From contig JAFXGP010000060.1 of NCBI GenBank assembly GCA_017521195.1, positions 29,117 through 93,116 of the forward strand: 64,000 bases of DNA. Reading direction: 5' to 3'. The stretch comes from Lachnospiraceae bacterium. GTDB lineage: Bacteria > Bacillota > Clostridia > Lachnospirales > Lachnospiraceae. Within the stretch, counting starts at the first letter, position 1. The number at the start of each line of letters is the position of its first letter. Under the pieces are notes generated by a model. That model was not told the DNA's origin. It worked only from the letters and a program-made list of their open reading frames with translations, and searched no databases. Below are positions 26,068 through 34,329 of the stretch, piece by piece. The position numbers and the translations under genes are program-made.

Positions 26068-28890
26068 ATGAGACCAATAAAATTAATCATGTCTGCATTT
26101 GGTCCTTATGCAGATGAAATTACTTTGAATTTTGATGAATTGGGAGAAAATGGTCTGTACCTGATTTGTGGTGACACGGGAGCGGGAAAGACTACTATTT
26201 TTGATGCCATAACATATGCTCTTTACGGAGAAGCCAGTGGGGATAACAGAAAATCCGAAATGTTTCGCAGTAAATATGCCAAAAATAATGTGCAGACTTT
26301 TGTGTATTTAAAATTCAGGTGTAAAGATAAGGAGTATGAAGTGCACCGTATTCCCAGGTATGAACGTCAAAAAGAACGTGGTGAAGGAATGACCCGACAG
26401 GCAGAGAGTGCAGAATTGGTTTGTCCCAATGGAATTATTGTAACCAAGACTACAGAAGTTACCAAAAAAATCATTGAAATTCTGGGAGTGGACCGTCAGC
26501 AGTTTACTCAGATTGCTATGATAGCCCAAGGAGATTTTTTAAAATTGCTTTTGGCATCCACGGAAGAGAGAATGAAAATTTTTCGACAGATTTTTAATAC
26601 GGAAAAATACGAACTTTTGCAGAGACAGATTAATGAAGATTTCAGACGGTTATGGAATGAATGTGAAGATTTAAGAAAAAGCATTTTGCAGTATGCTTTA
26701 GGGACAGAATGTTGTCCGGAAAATGATTTGTATGAAGCCTGGTTAAAGGGGATAGAAGGGAAAGAGATTTCCGAAGAATTAATCAAGATACTGGATAAAT
26801 TGTGTGAGGAAGATAAACAGCAGAAAGAAAGTCTGCGGGAAAAAATGAATTCTCTGGATGAAGAATTACAAGACAGAGCGGCCAGAATCAGTGAAATTAA
26901 GACTGCAGTAGATATTCAGAAAGAACTGGAACAAAAAGAAAAACTGTTTTGGGCTAATGAAGAAGCTTTAAGAATTAGTCTTATGAAAAAACAGGAGACT
27001 GAAAAACAAGAACCTATTATCCGGGAATTGACGGAAAAAATGGTGATTATGCAGGAAAAAATTCCTATGTATGATAAACAGGAGAACTTATCCTGTCAGA
27101 TAGAGGAAGCTGTTAAAGAGATTCAAAAACTGGCAGGAAAAATAGTTTCTAATAAGAATAGTTATGAACTGTTGTCGTCAGAACTGCAAAGGGATAAGAC
27201 AGAAATTGATACTCTCTATGAAAAGGAGTTGAAATTTGAACAATCGAAAATAAGAGGGCAGGAGTTGGACGGAAAATACCAACAGTTGTCACAGTTACAA
27301 AAAGAGTTAAAACAACTGAAAAAGATAAAAGAGGATTATGAAAATGCAGTTTCTGAGTATCAGCAGATACAAAAGAAAGTGTACGGGATGCGAGCTGATT
27401 TTCAGCAGTTAGAACAGGAATTTATGGATGGACAGGCGGGAATTTTGTCCGGTCTGTTAAGGGAAAACAATCCATGCCCTGTATGTGGTTCCATTAATCA
27501 TCCGAAACCGGCAGTGCCGTCTCCAAATGCACCTACAAGAGAAGAATGGCAGACTGCAAAGACCGTTTTGGAGAAGAAGGAGCTTGGATTACAGGAAAAG
27601 AATTCTATTGCAGCAGTTTTGAGAGGCCAGGCAGAGGAAAAACAACAACAGATAAACAAAGCATTGGAGACATATTATGGAAAATCCGGGGAAAAAACGG
27701 CTACGGATATTGCTTTGGATATGAATGTGCTGGAATTGGAAAAACAGGAAAACCTGACTTATCAAAAAGCATATCAGCAGCAGATTGAGAGTTTGAAAAA
27801 GAAAAAAGAAAGTATTCCGGAACAGGAAAATAAATTGCAGGAAATTCTGGAAGCTGTAAATGTATCGGAAAGGGAAAAGACCGCAAAAGAAGCATCTTTG
27901 AAGGAATTGGAAAAGCAAAACGAAGAGCTGAAAATGACATTGGAATTTCCTGATAAGGATGCATTGAAAACAGAAATAGACAGAATCATTCAGCAAAAAT
28001 CAAGATTGCAAAGCAAAACAGATAAGGCAAAACAGGACTATCAGGATGTGTTACAGGCGAAAGCATCCTTAGAGGGAGAAATGACTGCCTTAAAGGCACG
28101 GCTTGCCCATAGTAAACCGGGAGATTTGCGACAGGAACAGGATAAGGCAGAACTTTTGCAAAAAGAAAAAATAGATTTGCAAAGACAACATGAACAGATA
28201 AGTAACCGGGTGGAAAAGAACCATAGTGCTTTAAAGTATATCCGTGAGAAGAATCGGTTGCTGCAGGAAAAACAGATAGAATATGGCTGGATGAAAGCAT
28301 TAAATGATACTGCCAACGGAAGACATAACGAAAAAGGTAAGGTTATGCTGGAGACTTATGTACAAATGGCATATTTTGAACGTATTCTGGATTATGCAAA
28401 TCTCCGGCTGGAGACTATGACCGGTGGGCAGTATACTTTAATCAGAAAAAAAGATGCGGAAAACAATAGAAGTCAAAGCGGACTGGACTTAGAAGTGATT
28501 GACCATTATAATGGTTCCATCCGCCATGTGAAAACTTTATCCGGAGGCGAGTCTTTTAAAGCCAGTTTGTGTCTTGCCTTAGGTATGGCTGATGAAATTC
28601 AGGCGACTGCCGGAGGCGTACGTTTGGACACCATGTTTGTGGATGAAGGATTTGGTTCTTTGGACGAAGAATCTTTGGCTCAGGCTTTGCAGGTGTTATC
28701 TTCCTTGAGTGGAGAAAATACAGGTTTGCAGACGGATTCGGGGGATGGCAATAATGAAACAGCAGGGAGAAAACGTCTGGTGGGAATCATTTCCCATGTG
28801 GATGAATTGAAACTGAAAATACCGCAACAAATTCAGGTAACCAAAACCAGAACCGGATTCAGTAAAGCGCGGATAGTGAGTTTGTTATAA
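26068..28890 (+). CDS. sbcC: Exonuclease SbcCD ATPase subunit C
   Basis: SbcC (Rad50 homologue) is the ATPase of the SbcCD complex. The 940-residue protein has Walker A GDTGAGKTTIFDA at about residue 35, long coiled coils flanking a zinc hook (CPVCG at about 470), the ABC signature LSGGESFKASL and Walker B MFVDEGFGSLDEE. Length and architecture are normal. A stretch near residue 890 (SSLSGENTGLQTDSGDGNNE) is a Gly/Asn-rich insert in the D-loop region not usual for the family. It forms an operon with sbcD. Confidence 0.95.
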   Translation: MRPIKLIMSAFGPYADEITLNFDELGENGLYLICGDTGAGKTTIFDAITYALYGEASGDNRKSEMFRSKYAKNNVQTFVYLKFRCKDKEYEVHRIPRYERQKERGEGMTRQAESAELVCPNGIIVTKTTEVTKKIIEILGVDRQQFTQIAMIAQGDFLKLLLASTEERMKIFRQIFNTEKYELLQRQINEDFRRLWNECEDLRKSILQYALGTECCPENDLYEAWLKGIEGKEISEELIKILDKLCEEDKQQKESLREKMNSLDEELQDRAARISEIKTAVDIQKELEQKEKLFWANEEALRISLMKKQETEKQEPIIRELTEKMVIMQEKIPMYDKQENLSCQIEEAVKEIQKLAGKIVSNKNSYELLSSELQRDKTEIDTLYEKELKFEQSKIRGQELDGKYQQLSQLQKELKQLKKIKEDYENAVSEYQQIQKKVYGMRADFQQLEQEFMDGQAGILSGLLRENNPCPVCGSINHPKPAVPSPNAPTREEWQTAKTVLEKKELGLQEKNSIAAVLRGQAEEKQQQINKALETYYGKSGEKTATDIALDMNVLELEKQENLTYQKAYQQQIESLKKKKESIPEQENKLQEILEAVNVSEREKTAKEASLKELEKQNEELKMTLEFPDKDALKTEIDRIIQQKSRLQSKTDKAKQDYQDVLQAKASLEGEMTALKARLAHSKPGDLRQEQDKAELLQKEKIDLQRQHEQISNRVEKNHSALKYIREKNRLLQEKQIEYGWMKALNDTANGRHNEKGKVMLETYVQMAYFERILDYANLRLETMTGGQYTLIRKKDAENNRSQSGLDLEVIDHYNGSIRHVKTLSGGESFKASLCLALGMADEIQATAGGVRLDTMFVDEGFGSLDEESLAQALQVLSSLSGENTGLQTDSGDGNNETAGRKRLVGIISHVDELKLKIPQQIQVTKTRTGFSKARIVSLL

Positions 28891-28968
28891 TATGGAAGTT
28901 TGCGGTATAATTAACATAAATTTTTGTTGATTTTTTAAAATATTAATGTAAGAAAGTATTGAAGATAG

Positions 28969-30030
28969 ATGAAAAATAAAATTATTCTTTTGATATGTGT
29001 AATGATGCTCTTTCTCACCGGTTGTAGTGAGAAAAGAACGAAAATAGTTCTTCACACAGGTTTTGCCAAAGATGAAGTATTCCGTATAGAAGAAATGAGC
29101 TGTTCTCTGCCGGAGATGATGGTGTATTTGACCACTACACAATCCAGATATGAAAAGGTATATGGAGAACGTATTTGGGATACTAATCTGGAGGGAATAA
29201 CACTGGAAGAAAATATGAAAGACATGGTGTTGGCACAGCTTTCCCAGATTAAAGCCATGAATCTGTTGGCAATTCAGGAGCAGGTGGAATTAAATTCAGA
29301 GGAAAAAGGTAAAGTGAAAGAGGCTGCAGAAGCTTTTTATGAGACCCTAAGTAAAGAGGAACGGAAGGTTCTTGGCGTAGATAAAGATTTGATTGAACGC
29401 CTTTATAGAGAGTATGCTGTTGCTAATAAAGTGTATTATCATATTATCAAGGATGTGAATCCGGAAGTAAGTGATGACGAAGCAAGAACTATTACCGTAG
29501 ATCATATTTTGATTAAAACTTATTCTTTGGATGAAAATAATCAAAAAGTAGAATATGACAGTGAGAAAAAACATGAAGCCTTTTTGCGGGCTCAAGAGGT
29601 TTTAGCCAAAGCACAAAGCGGAGTTAGTTTTGATTCTTTGATTGCAACTTACAACGAGGATGATCAGAGTCAGTATTCCTTCCGAAAAGGTGAGATGAAC
29701 ATTGGGTTCGAAACCACGGCCTTTAACCTTGGGAAAGGTGAAATCAGTGATATAGTGGAAACAGAATATGGCTATCACATTATTAAATGCATCACTACTT
29801 TTAACAGAGAAGAAACAGATGCCAACAAGATTGTTATAGTAGAGAAAAAAAGAGAAGAGATTTTTGGAGAAAGGTACACACAGTTTGCATCAAAGCTGAC
29901 AAAAGCAGTAAATGAAGAATTGTGGGAAAAGATTACTTTGGTAAAAGATGTGGAAATAGATACTTCAGAATTTTTTGAAATTTACCGGGAATACTTGCAG
30001 GATGCATTTAGTATAGAATGGGAATATTAA
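28969..30030 (+). CDS. PrsA-like peptidyl-prolyl isomerase lipoprotein
   Basis: The 353-residue lipoprotein has lipobox LTGC (Cys19). An N-terminal chaperone-like helical region follows, then a parvulin (PpiC) domain at about residues 175-280 with VDHILIKT, YSFRKGEMNIGFE and EYGYHIIKC, and a helical C-terminus. PrsA-type foldases help secreted proteins fold at the outer membrane face. The gene stands alone, 78 bases after sbcC and with no clear ribosome site beyond GAAG. The substrate range is unknown. Confidence 0.88.
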   Translation: MKNKIILLICVMMLFLTGCSEKRTKIVLHTGFAKDEVFRIEEMSCSLPEMMVYLTTTQSRYEKVYGERIWDTNLEGITLEENMKDMVLAQLSQIKAMNLLAIQEQVELNSEEKGKVKEAAEAFYETLSKEERKVLGVDKDLIERLYREYAVANKVYYHIIKDVNPEVSDDEARTITVDHILIKTYSLDENNQKVEYDSEKKHEAFLRAQEVLAKAQSGVSFDSLIATYNEDDQSQYSFRKGEMNIGFETTAFNLGKGEISDIVETEYGYHIIKCITTFNREETDANKIVIVEKKREEIFGERYTQFASKLTKAVNEELWEKITLVKDVEIDTSEFFEIYREYLQDAFSIEWEY

Positions 30031-30115
30031 AGAGGTGTTTTATCTACTGAAAATTGGTTTTAGAAAAATTTAAGAATTATAAAACCCTGATATTATAAGG
30101 GATTGAAGAAAATTA

Positions 30116-30142
30116 TTAGCACTCGAATTAAACGAGTGCTAA
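30116..30142 (+). promoter_or_regulatory. CIRCE operator (HrcA binding site)
   Basis: TTAGCACTC-N9-GAGTGCTAA is an exact match to the CIRCE consensus, the operator of the heat-shock repressor HrcA. It lies 120 bases before htpG and just upstream of a good promoter. Confidence 0.95.
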
Positions 30143-30149
30143 TTTTGTA

Positions 30150-30178
30150 TTGACTTTTAACAATAGGGGGACTACAAT
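30150..30178 (+). promoter_or_regulatory. htpG promoter
   Basis: TTGACT (30150-30155), a 17-base spacer and TACAAT (30173-30178). The CIRCE dyad ends 8 bases before the -35, so repression would act from upstream of the -35. An additional promoter upstream of CIRCE cannot be ruled out. Confidence 0.65.
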
Positions 30179-30262
30179 GTTTTTCAGATGCAAAATGCAT
30201 AGTCAGAATTCTTGTAGAAACACAGGAAAAGAAAAAAGAAATGACGAAAGGAACAAAAAACG

Positions 30263-32314
30263 ATGACAAACAGACAAGGAAGCTTATCTATTAATAGTGA
30301 AAATATTTTTCCTATTATAAAAAAATGGTTATATTCCGACCATGATATCTTTTTTAGAGAATTAATCTCTAATGGTTGTGATGCGATTACTAAATTAAAA
30401 AAATTAGATATGATGGGAGAATACACATTACCGGACGGTTTCAAAGCCAGAATCGATGTAATTGTTAATCCGGAAGCAAAAACCTTAACATTTATTGATA
30501 ACGGTCTTGGTATGACAGCGGAAGAAGTAGAAGAATATATTAATCAGATTGCTTTTTCCGGTGCTACCGATTTCATTGAAAAATATAAAGATAAAACCAA
30601 CGAAGACCAGATTATCGGTCATTTCGGTTTAGGTTTTTATTCTGCATTTATGGTTGCAGATGAAGTGCACATTGATACACTTTCTTATAAAGAAGGTGCA
30701 ACACCGGTTCACTGGGAATGTGATGGTGGTACAGAATATACTATGACGGACGGAGACAAAGCGGAAGTTGGTACTAAGATTACTTTATTCTTAAACGAAG
30801 ATGTTTTAGAATTCTGCAATCAGTATAAAGCAAGAGAAGTAATTAAAAAATATTGCTCATTCATGCCAACAGAAATCTACCTTTCTAAGGCAAATACAGA
30901 CGAAACAGAAACTATTAAAGCAACAGAAAAATTAGATTCAGATGTGGTTGTAGAAACTATTCCTGCAGAAAAGAAAGAAGACGGAACTGAAACCGAAGAT
31001 AAATTAAAAATTAAGAGACGCCCTGAGCTTTTAAATGAAACACAGCCGCTTTGGACGAAACATCCAAACGAATGTACCAAAGAAGATTATCAGGATTTCT
31101 ACCGTAAAGTATTTATGGATTACAAGGAGCCTTTATTCTGGATTCATTTAAATATGGATTATCCGTTTAATTTAAAGGGTATTCTTCATTTCCCTAAGAT
31201 TAACATGGAATATGAATCCATCGAAGGAACCATTAAGTTATATAACAATCAGGTATTTATCGCGGACAATATCAAAGAAGTTATTCCTGAATTCTTATTA
31301 CTTTTAAAAGGTGTAATTGATTGTCCTGATTTACCGCTTAACGTTTCCAGAAGTGCATTGCAGAACGACGGATTTGTTAAGAAAATTTCTGAATACATTA
31401 CCAAAAAAGTTGCGGATAAATTATCCGGAATGTGCAAAACAGAAAAAGAAGAATACGAAAAATACTGGGATGATATCAGCCCATTCATCAAGTTTGGTTG
31501 CTTAAAAGATGATAAGTTCTGTGAAAAAATGACAGACTACATTCTGTTCAAGAACTTAGACGGTAAATATATGACTTTACCGGAATGTCTGGAAGTAAAA
31601 CCTATCGATGTAGAAGGTGAAAATGCAACTGATGAAAACGGTGAAAAAGTAGAAGCAGAAATCGTAGAAGAAGAAGTAGATGCAACAGAAGAAAGCAAAG
31701 AAAAAGTAATCTACTATGTAACTGATGAACAGCAGCAGAGCCAGTATATCAATATGTTTAAATCTGCAAAAATGGATGCTGTTATTTTAACTCATAACAT
31801 TGACCAGCCATTCGTATCCCAGTTAGAAGCTAAAAACGAAGGCATTAAGTTTATGCGTATTGATGCAGACCTTACCGATACATTTAAAGCAAAAACAAGC
31901 AAAAAAGTACAGGAAGAGTTAGCAGCAAAAGCAGAAAGCTTAGGAAAAATCTTTAAGAAAGTTTTAAAGAAAGACGGAATTCAGATTAAAATGGAAAAAT
32001 TGAAAAATAAGAAGATTGCTTCCATGATTACTTTGTCTGAAGAAACACGCCGTATGCAGGATATGATGAAGATGTACGCTATGCCGGGAATGGATATGTC
32101 CATGTTTGGCGGCAAAGAAGGCGAAACCTTAGTATTAAATGCAAATCATCCATTGGTTCAGTATGTAACAGAACATGAAGAAGATGACAATACTAAGATG
32201 ATCTGCGAACAGCTTTACGATCTGGCAAAGATTCAGCATGCACCATTAAACGCAGAAGATATGAATAAATTTATCTTAAGAAGTAATGAAATTATGATGA
32301 TGTTAACAAAATAA
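30263..32314 (+). CDS. htpG: Chaperone HtpG (Hsp90)
   Basis: This cytosolic ATP-dependent chaperone has the GHKL ATPase at its N-terminus: ELISNGCDAITKLKKLD, DNGLGMTAEEVEEY, GHFGLGFYSAFMV. The middle domain carries NLKGILHFPK and LNVSRSALQND, with a normal C-terminal dimer region. The length of 683 residues is slightly above typical because of an acidic insert near residues 455-475. GAAAGGA lies before the start. Placement behind a CIRCE element puts it under HrcA-type heat control, unlike in Bacillus subtilis where htpG is not in the HrcA regulon. Confidence 0.96.
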   Translation: MTNRQGSLSINSENIFPIIKKWLYSDHDIFFRELISNGCDAITKLKKLDMMGEYTLPDGFKARIDVIVNPEAKTLTFIDNGLGMTAEEVEEYINQIAFSGATDFIEKYKDKTNEDQIIGHFGLGFYSAFMVADEVHIDTLSYKEGATPVHWECDGGTEYTMTDGDKAEVGTKITLFLNEDVLEFCNQYKAREVIKKYCSFMPTEIYLSKANTDETETIKATEKLDSDVVVETIPAEKKEDGTETEDKLKIKRRPELLNETQPLWTKHPNECTKEDYQDFYRKVFMDYKEPLFWIHLNMDYPFNLKGILHFPKINMEYESIEGTIKLYNNQVFIADNIKEVIPEFLLLLKGVIDCPDLPLNVSRSALQNDGFVKKISEYITKKVADKLSGMCKTEKEEYEKYWDDISPFIKFGCLKDDKFCEKMTDYILFKNLDGKYMTLPECLEVKPIDVEGENATDENGEKVEAEIVEEEVDATEESKEKVIYYVTDEQQQSQYINMFKSAKMDAVILTHNIDQPFVSQLEAKNEGIKFMRIDADLTDTFKAKTSKKVQEELAAKAESLGKIFKKVLKKDGIQIKMEKLKNKKIASMITLSEETRRMQDMMKMYAMPGMDMSMFGGKEGETLVLNANHPLVQYVTEHEEDDNTKMICEQLYDLAKIQHAPLNAEDMNKFILRSNEIMMMLTK

Positions 32315-32422
32315 GATATGTGATTTTGCTTTTGGTAAAAAGATAGTTTATATAAGCTGAAATCAGAGAAAAACTAAAAGATATTAGTTGTATTACAGAT
32401 TTTAGTATTTGAAACAATAATA

Positions 32423-32502
32423 ACGAGGTTAATTTGGCAAGGATATTTTTACTAGATATTAAGTAAGGAATGAAACAGTCAAATTAATCTCGTTTTATGT
32501 TT
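32423..32502 (+). terminator. Long-loop terminator after htpG
   Basis: A 14-bp stem with one G-T pair (32423-32436 with 32480-32493) encloses a 43-base loop and ends in TTTTATGTTTT. The long loop could hold a regulatory or small RNA element. Confidence 0.6.
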
Positions 32503-32958
32503 TGGGGTAGGTGGAAGTAGATGAAAGAGGAAAATCAATAGAATCAATCCGTTTGATAAGTAGGATTATGCATAGGTTTAGTTAGTTGGGCGGATTGATT
32601 CAACAATTTAATAACAACAAGATGCTTTTGAGGGAGATTTTTGAATTGAATTAGAAGGATTGGCATCTGAAACACTGTAATATAAATAAATAATCTGCTT
32701 TTTTGAAATTTGAAAGAAGAAATGAAGATAAAAAAGCGGACAAGAAGTGAAATAAAAGGTTTGTAGGATGTTAGCCTAAAATAATGGACATATTTTAGCA
32801 TCCTAATTCGATGATTTATCTAGTTTGAGTTGTAAATTAGTCTCCCAAGAACCTATTTATCCAAGAAACATATAATAATATAAAAGAATTATTATGCTTA
32901 GCCCCATTATTTATCTGAAACTGAGAAGTTAATGAGGTTAGGTGAATAGGAGATTTCT
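32503..32958. other. Gene-poor stretch with inverted repeat
   Basis: No convincing gene is seen. A perfect 11-bp inverted repeat (GAATCAATCCG at 32541-32551, its complement at 32591-32601) encloses 39 bases. An 85-codon minus-strand frame (32544-32801) lacks a ribosome site and family features. A TATAATAATAT run near 32,871 may hold the -10 for the next gene. The stretch may be remnant sequence. Confidence 0.5.
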
Positions 32959-34197
32959 ATGGAGAATACGTTTCTGGGTGGTTTGCAGGTTGATGTTACC
33001 AGAGAAGGAGGATTGATTCCTGTAGAGAATGCCAGAGTAACTATTTTTGATACAGGAAATCCTGACAGAATTATAGAACAGACAACGACCAATTCTTCCG
33101 GACAGACAGATTTCATACCATTGCCGGCGCCTAATCCGGAATATAGTTTGGAAATTACAGAGGAACAGCCATATTCAGAATATAATGTGCGTGTGGAAGC
33201 AGAAGGTTACGATCCTTTTTTGGTATCTGCAATGCAAATATTGCCGGGAATTAATTCCTTGCAGCAGATTCCGCTGCGACCTTTGGCAGTCAGCAGACAA
33301 CCGGAGCGAAGTGTAATTCCTCCGCACACACTTTTTTATGATTATCCTCCTAAAATACCGGAACCGGAAACCAAACAGATAGAAGATGACGGTTCCATTA
33401 TTTTAAGCCGCGTGGTAACACCGGAATATGTAATTGTCCATGATGGACCGCCGGCTGACAACAGTGCAAACAACTATTATGTAACCTATAAAGATTACAT
33501 TAAAAATGTAGCCAGTTCAGAAATATATGCGACATGGCCGGAAAGTACCATTTATGCCAATGTGTTGGCAATTATGTCATTTACCATGAATAGGGTTTTT
33601 ACGGAATATTACCGGGGCAGGGGGTATGACTTTACCATTACTTCCAGTACTGCCTATGATCAGAAATGGATGAAGGATCGTAATATTTATGAAAATATTG
33701 ATTTTATTGTAGATAGTATTTTTAACAATTATTTATCACGACCGGGGATTAAACAGCCCATTCTCACAAGCTACTGTGACGGAAACAGAGTTACCTGTTC
33801 CGGCTTAAGTCAATGGGGGTCCAAATCTTTAGGTGATGCGGGATACAGTGCGATTGACATTATTCATTACTATTATGGAGATGATATGTTTATCAATACA
33901 GCAGATGCCATCAGCGGTGTTCCGTCGTCTTGGCCGGGAGAAAATTTAACCATAGGTTCCGGTGGCTTGAAAGTGCGTCAGCTGCAGGAAGAATTAAATC
34001 GAATTGCACGAAATTATCCTTTAATTCCTACGGTAACAGCCGACGGAGTCTATGGTCCGGAAACAGCAGAAAGTGTTCGTGTATTTCAGCAGGTATTTGA
34101 TTTGCCACAGACAGGAGTCACAGATTTTGCCACCTGGTATCGGGTTTCGGATATTTATGTGGGAGTCAGCAGAATTGCGGAGCCGGACAGAGGGTAA
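32959..34197 (+). CDS. SpoIID-like protein with carboxypeptidase-regulatory-like and peptidoglycan-binding domains
   Basis: The 412-residue protein starts with a transthyretin/carboxypeptidase-regulatory-like beta domain (residues 7-112, VPVENARVTIFDTG-like with VRVEAEGYDPFLV). A SpoIID-like region follows (about 175-320): NNYYVTYKDYIKNVASSEIY, ATWPESTIYANVLAIMSFTM, GLSQWGSKSLGDAGYSAIDI. It ends with a PG_binding_1 domain (about 335-400: LKVRQLQEELNRIA, DGVYGPETAESVRVFQQ). SpoIID is a lytic transglycosylase active in sporulation. No signal peptide is seen, so it may act in the mother cell or after lysis. AGGAG precedes the start. Inference: a cortex- or wall-active sporulation protein. Confidence 0.8.
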   Translation: MENTFLGGLQVDVTREGGLIPVENARVTIFDTGNPDRIIEQTTTNSSGQTDFIPLPAPNPEYSLEITEEQPYSEYNVRVEAEGYDPFLVSAMQILPGINSLQQIPLRPLAVSRQPERSVIPPHTLFYDYPPKIPEPETKQIEDDGSIILSRVVTPEYVIVHDGPPADNSANNYYVTYKDYIKNVASSEIYATWPESTIYANVLAIMSFTMNRVFTEYYRGRGYDFTITSSTAYDQKWMKDRNIYENIDFIVDSIFNNYLSRPGIKQPILTSYCDGNRVTCSGLSQWGSKSLGDAGYSAIDIIHYYYGDDMFINTADAISGVPSSWPGENLTIGSGGLKVRQLQEELNRIARNYPLIPTVTADGVYGPETAESVRVFQQVFDLPQTGVTDFATWYRVSDIYVGVSRIAEPDRG

Positions 34198-34250
34198 TGT
34201 TGATAGAGGTAAAAGTGTGAAAACTTTAGAATTATTTAAGAAACAGACGA

Positions 34251-34279
34251 TTGACTTTGCTTAAATAACATATCATAAT
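34251..34279 (+). promoter_or_regulatory. Promoter of the RND exporter gene
   Basis: TTGACT (34251-34256), a 17-base spacer and CATAAT (34274-34279) lie 50 bases before the start codon, which itself has AGGAGG upstream. Confidence 0.6.
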
Positions 34280-34329
34280 CAAAAAGAATGTATGTTAAAG
34301 AGTGAAAAAAAGAACTATTAGGAGGAAGT

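Noticed and set aside
27589-28316. Several Phe/Leu/Ser-rich frames opposite sbcC
   Set aside because: They are antisense shadows of the Lys/Glu/Gln-rich coiled-coil codons, without ribosome sites.
32544-32801. An 85-codon minus-strand frame in the gap after htpG
   Set aside because: It has no ribosome binding site, no family resemblance and an AT-rich composition that yields chance open frames; it also spans the inverted repeat.
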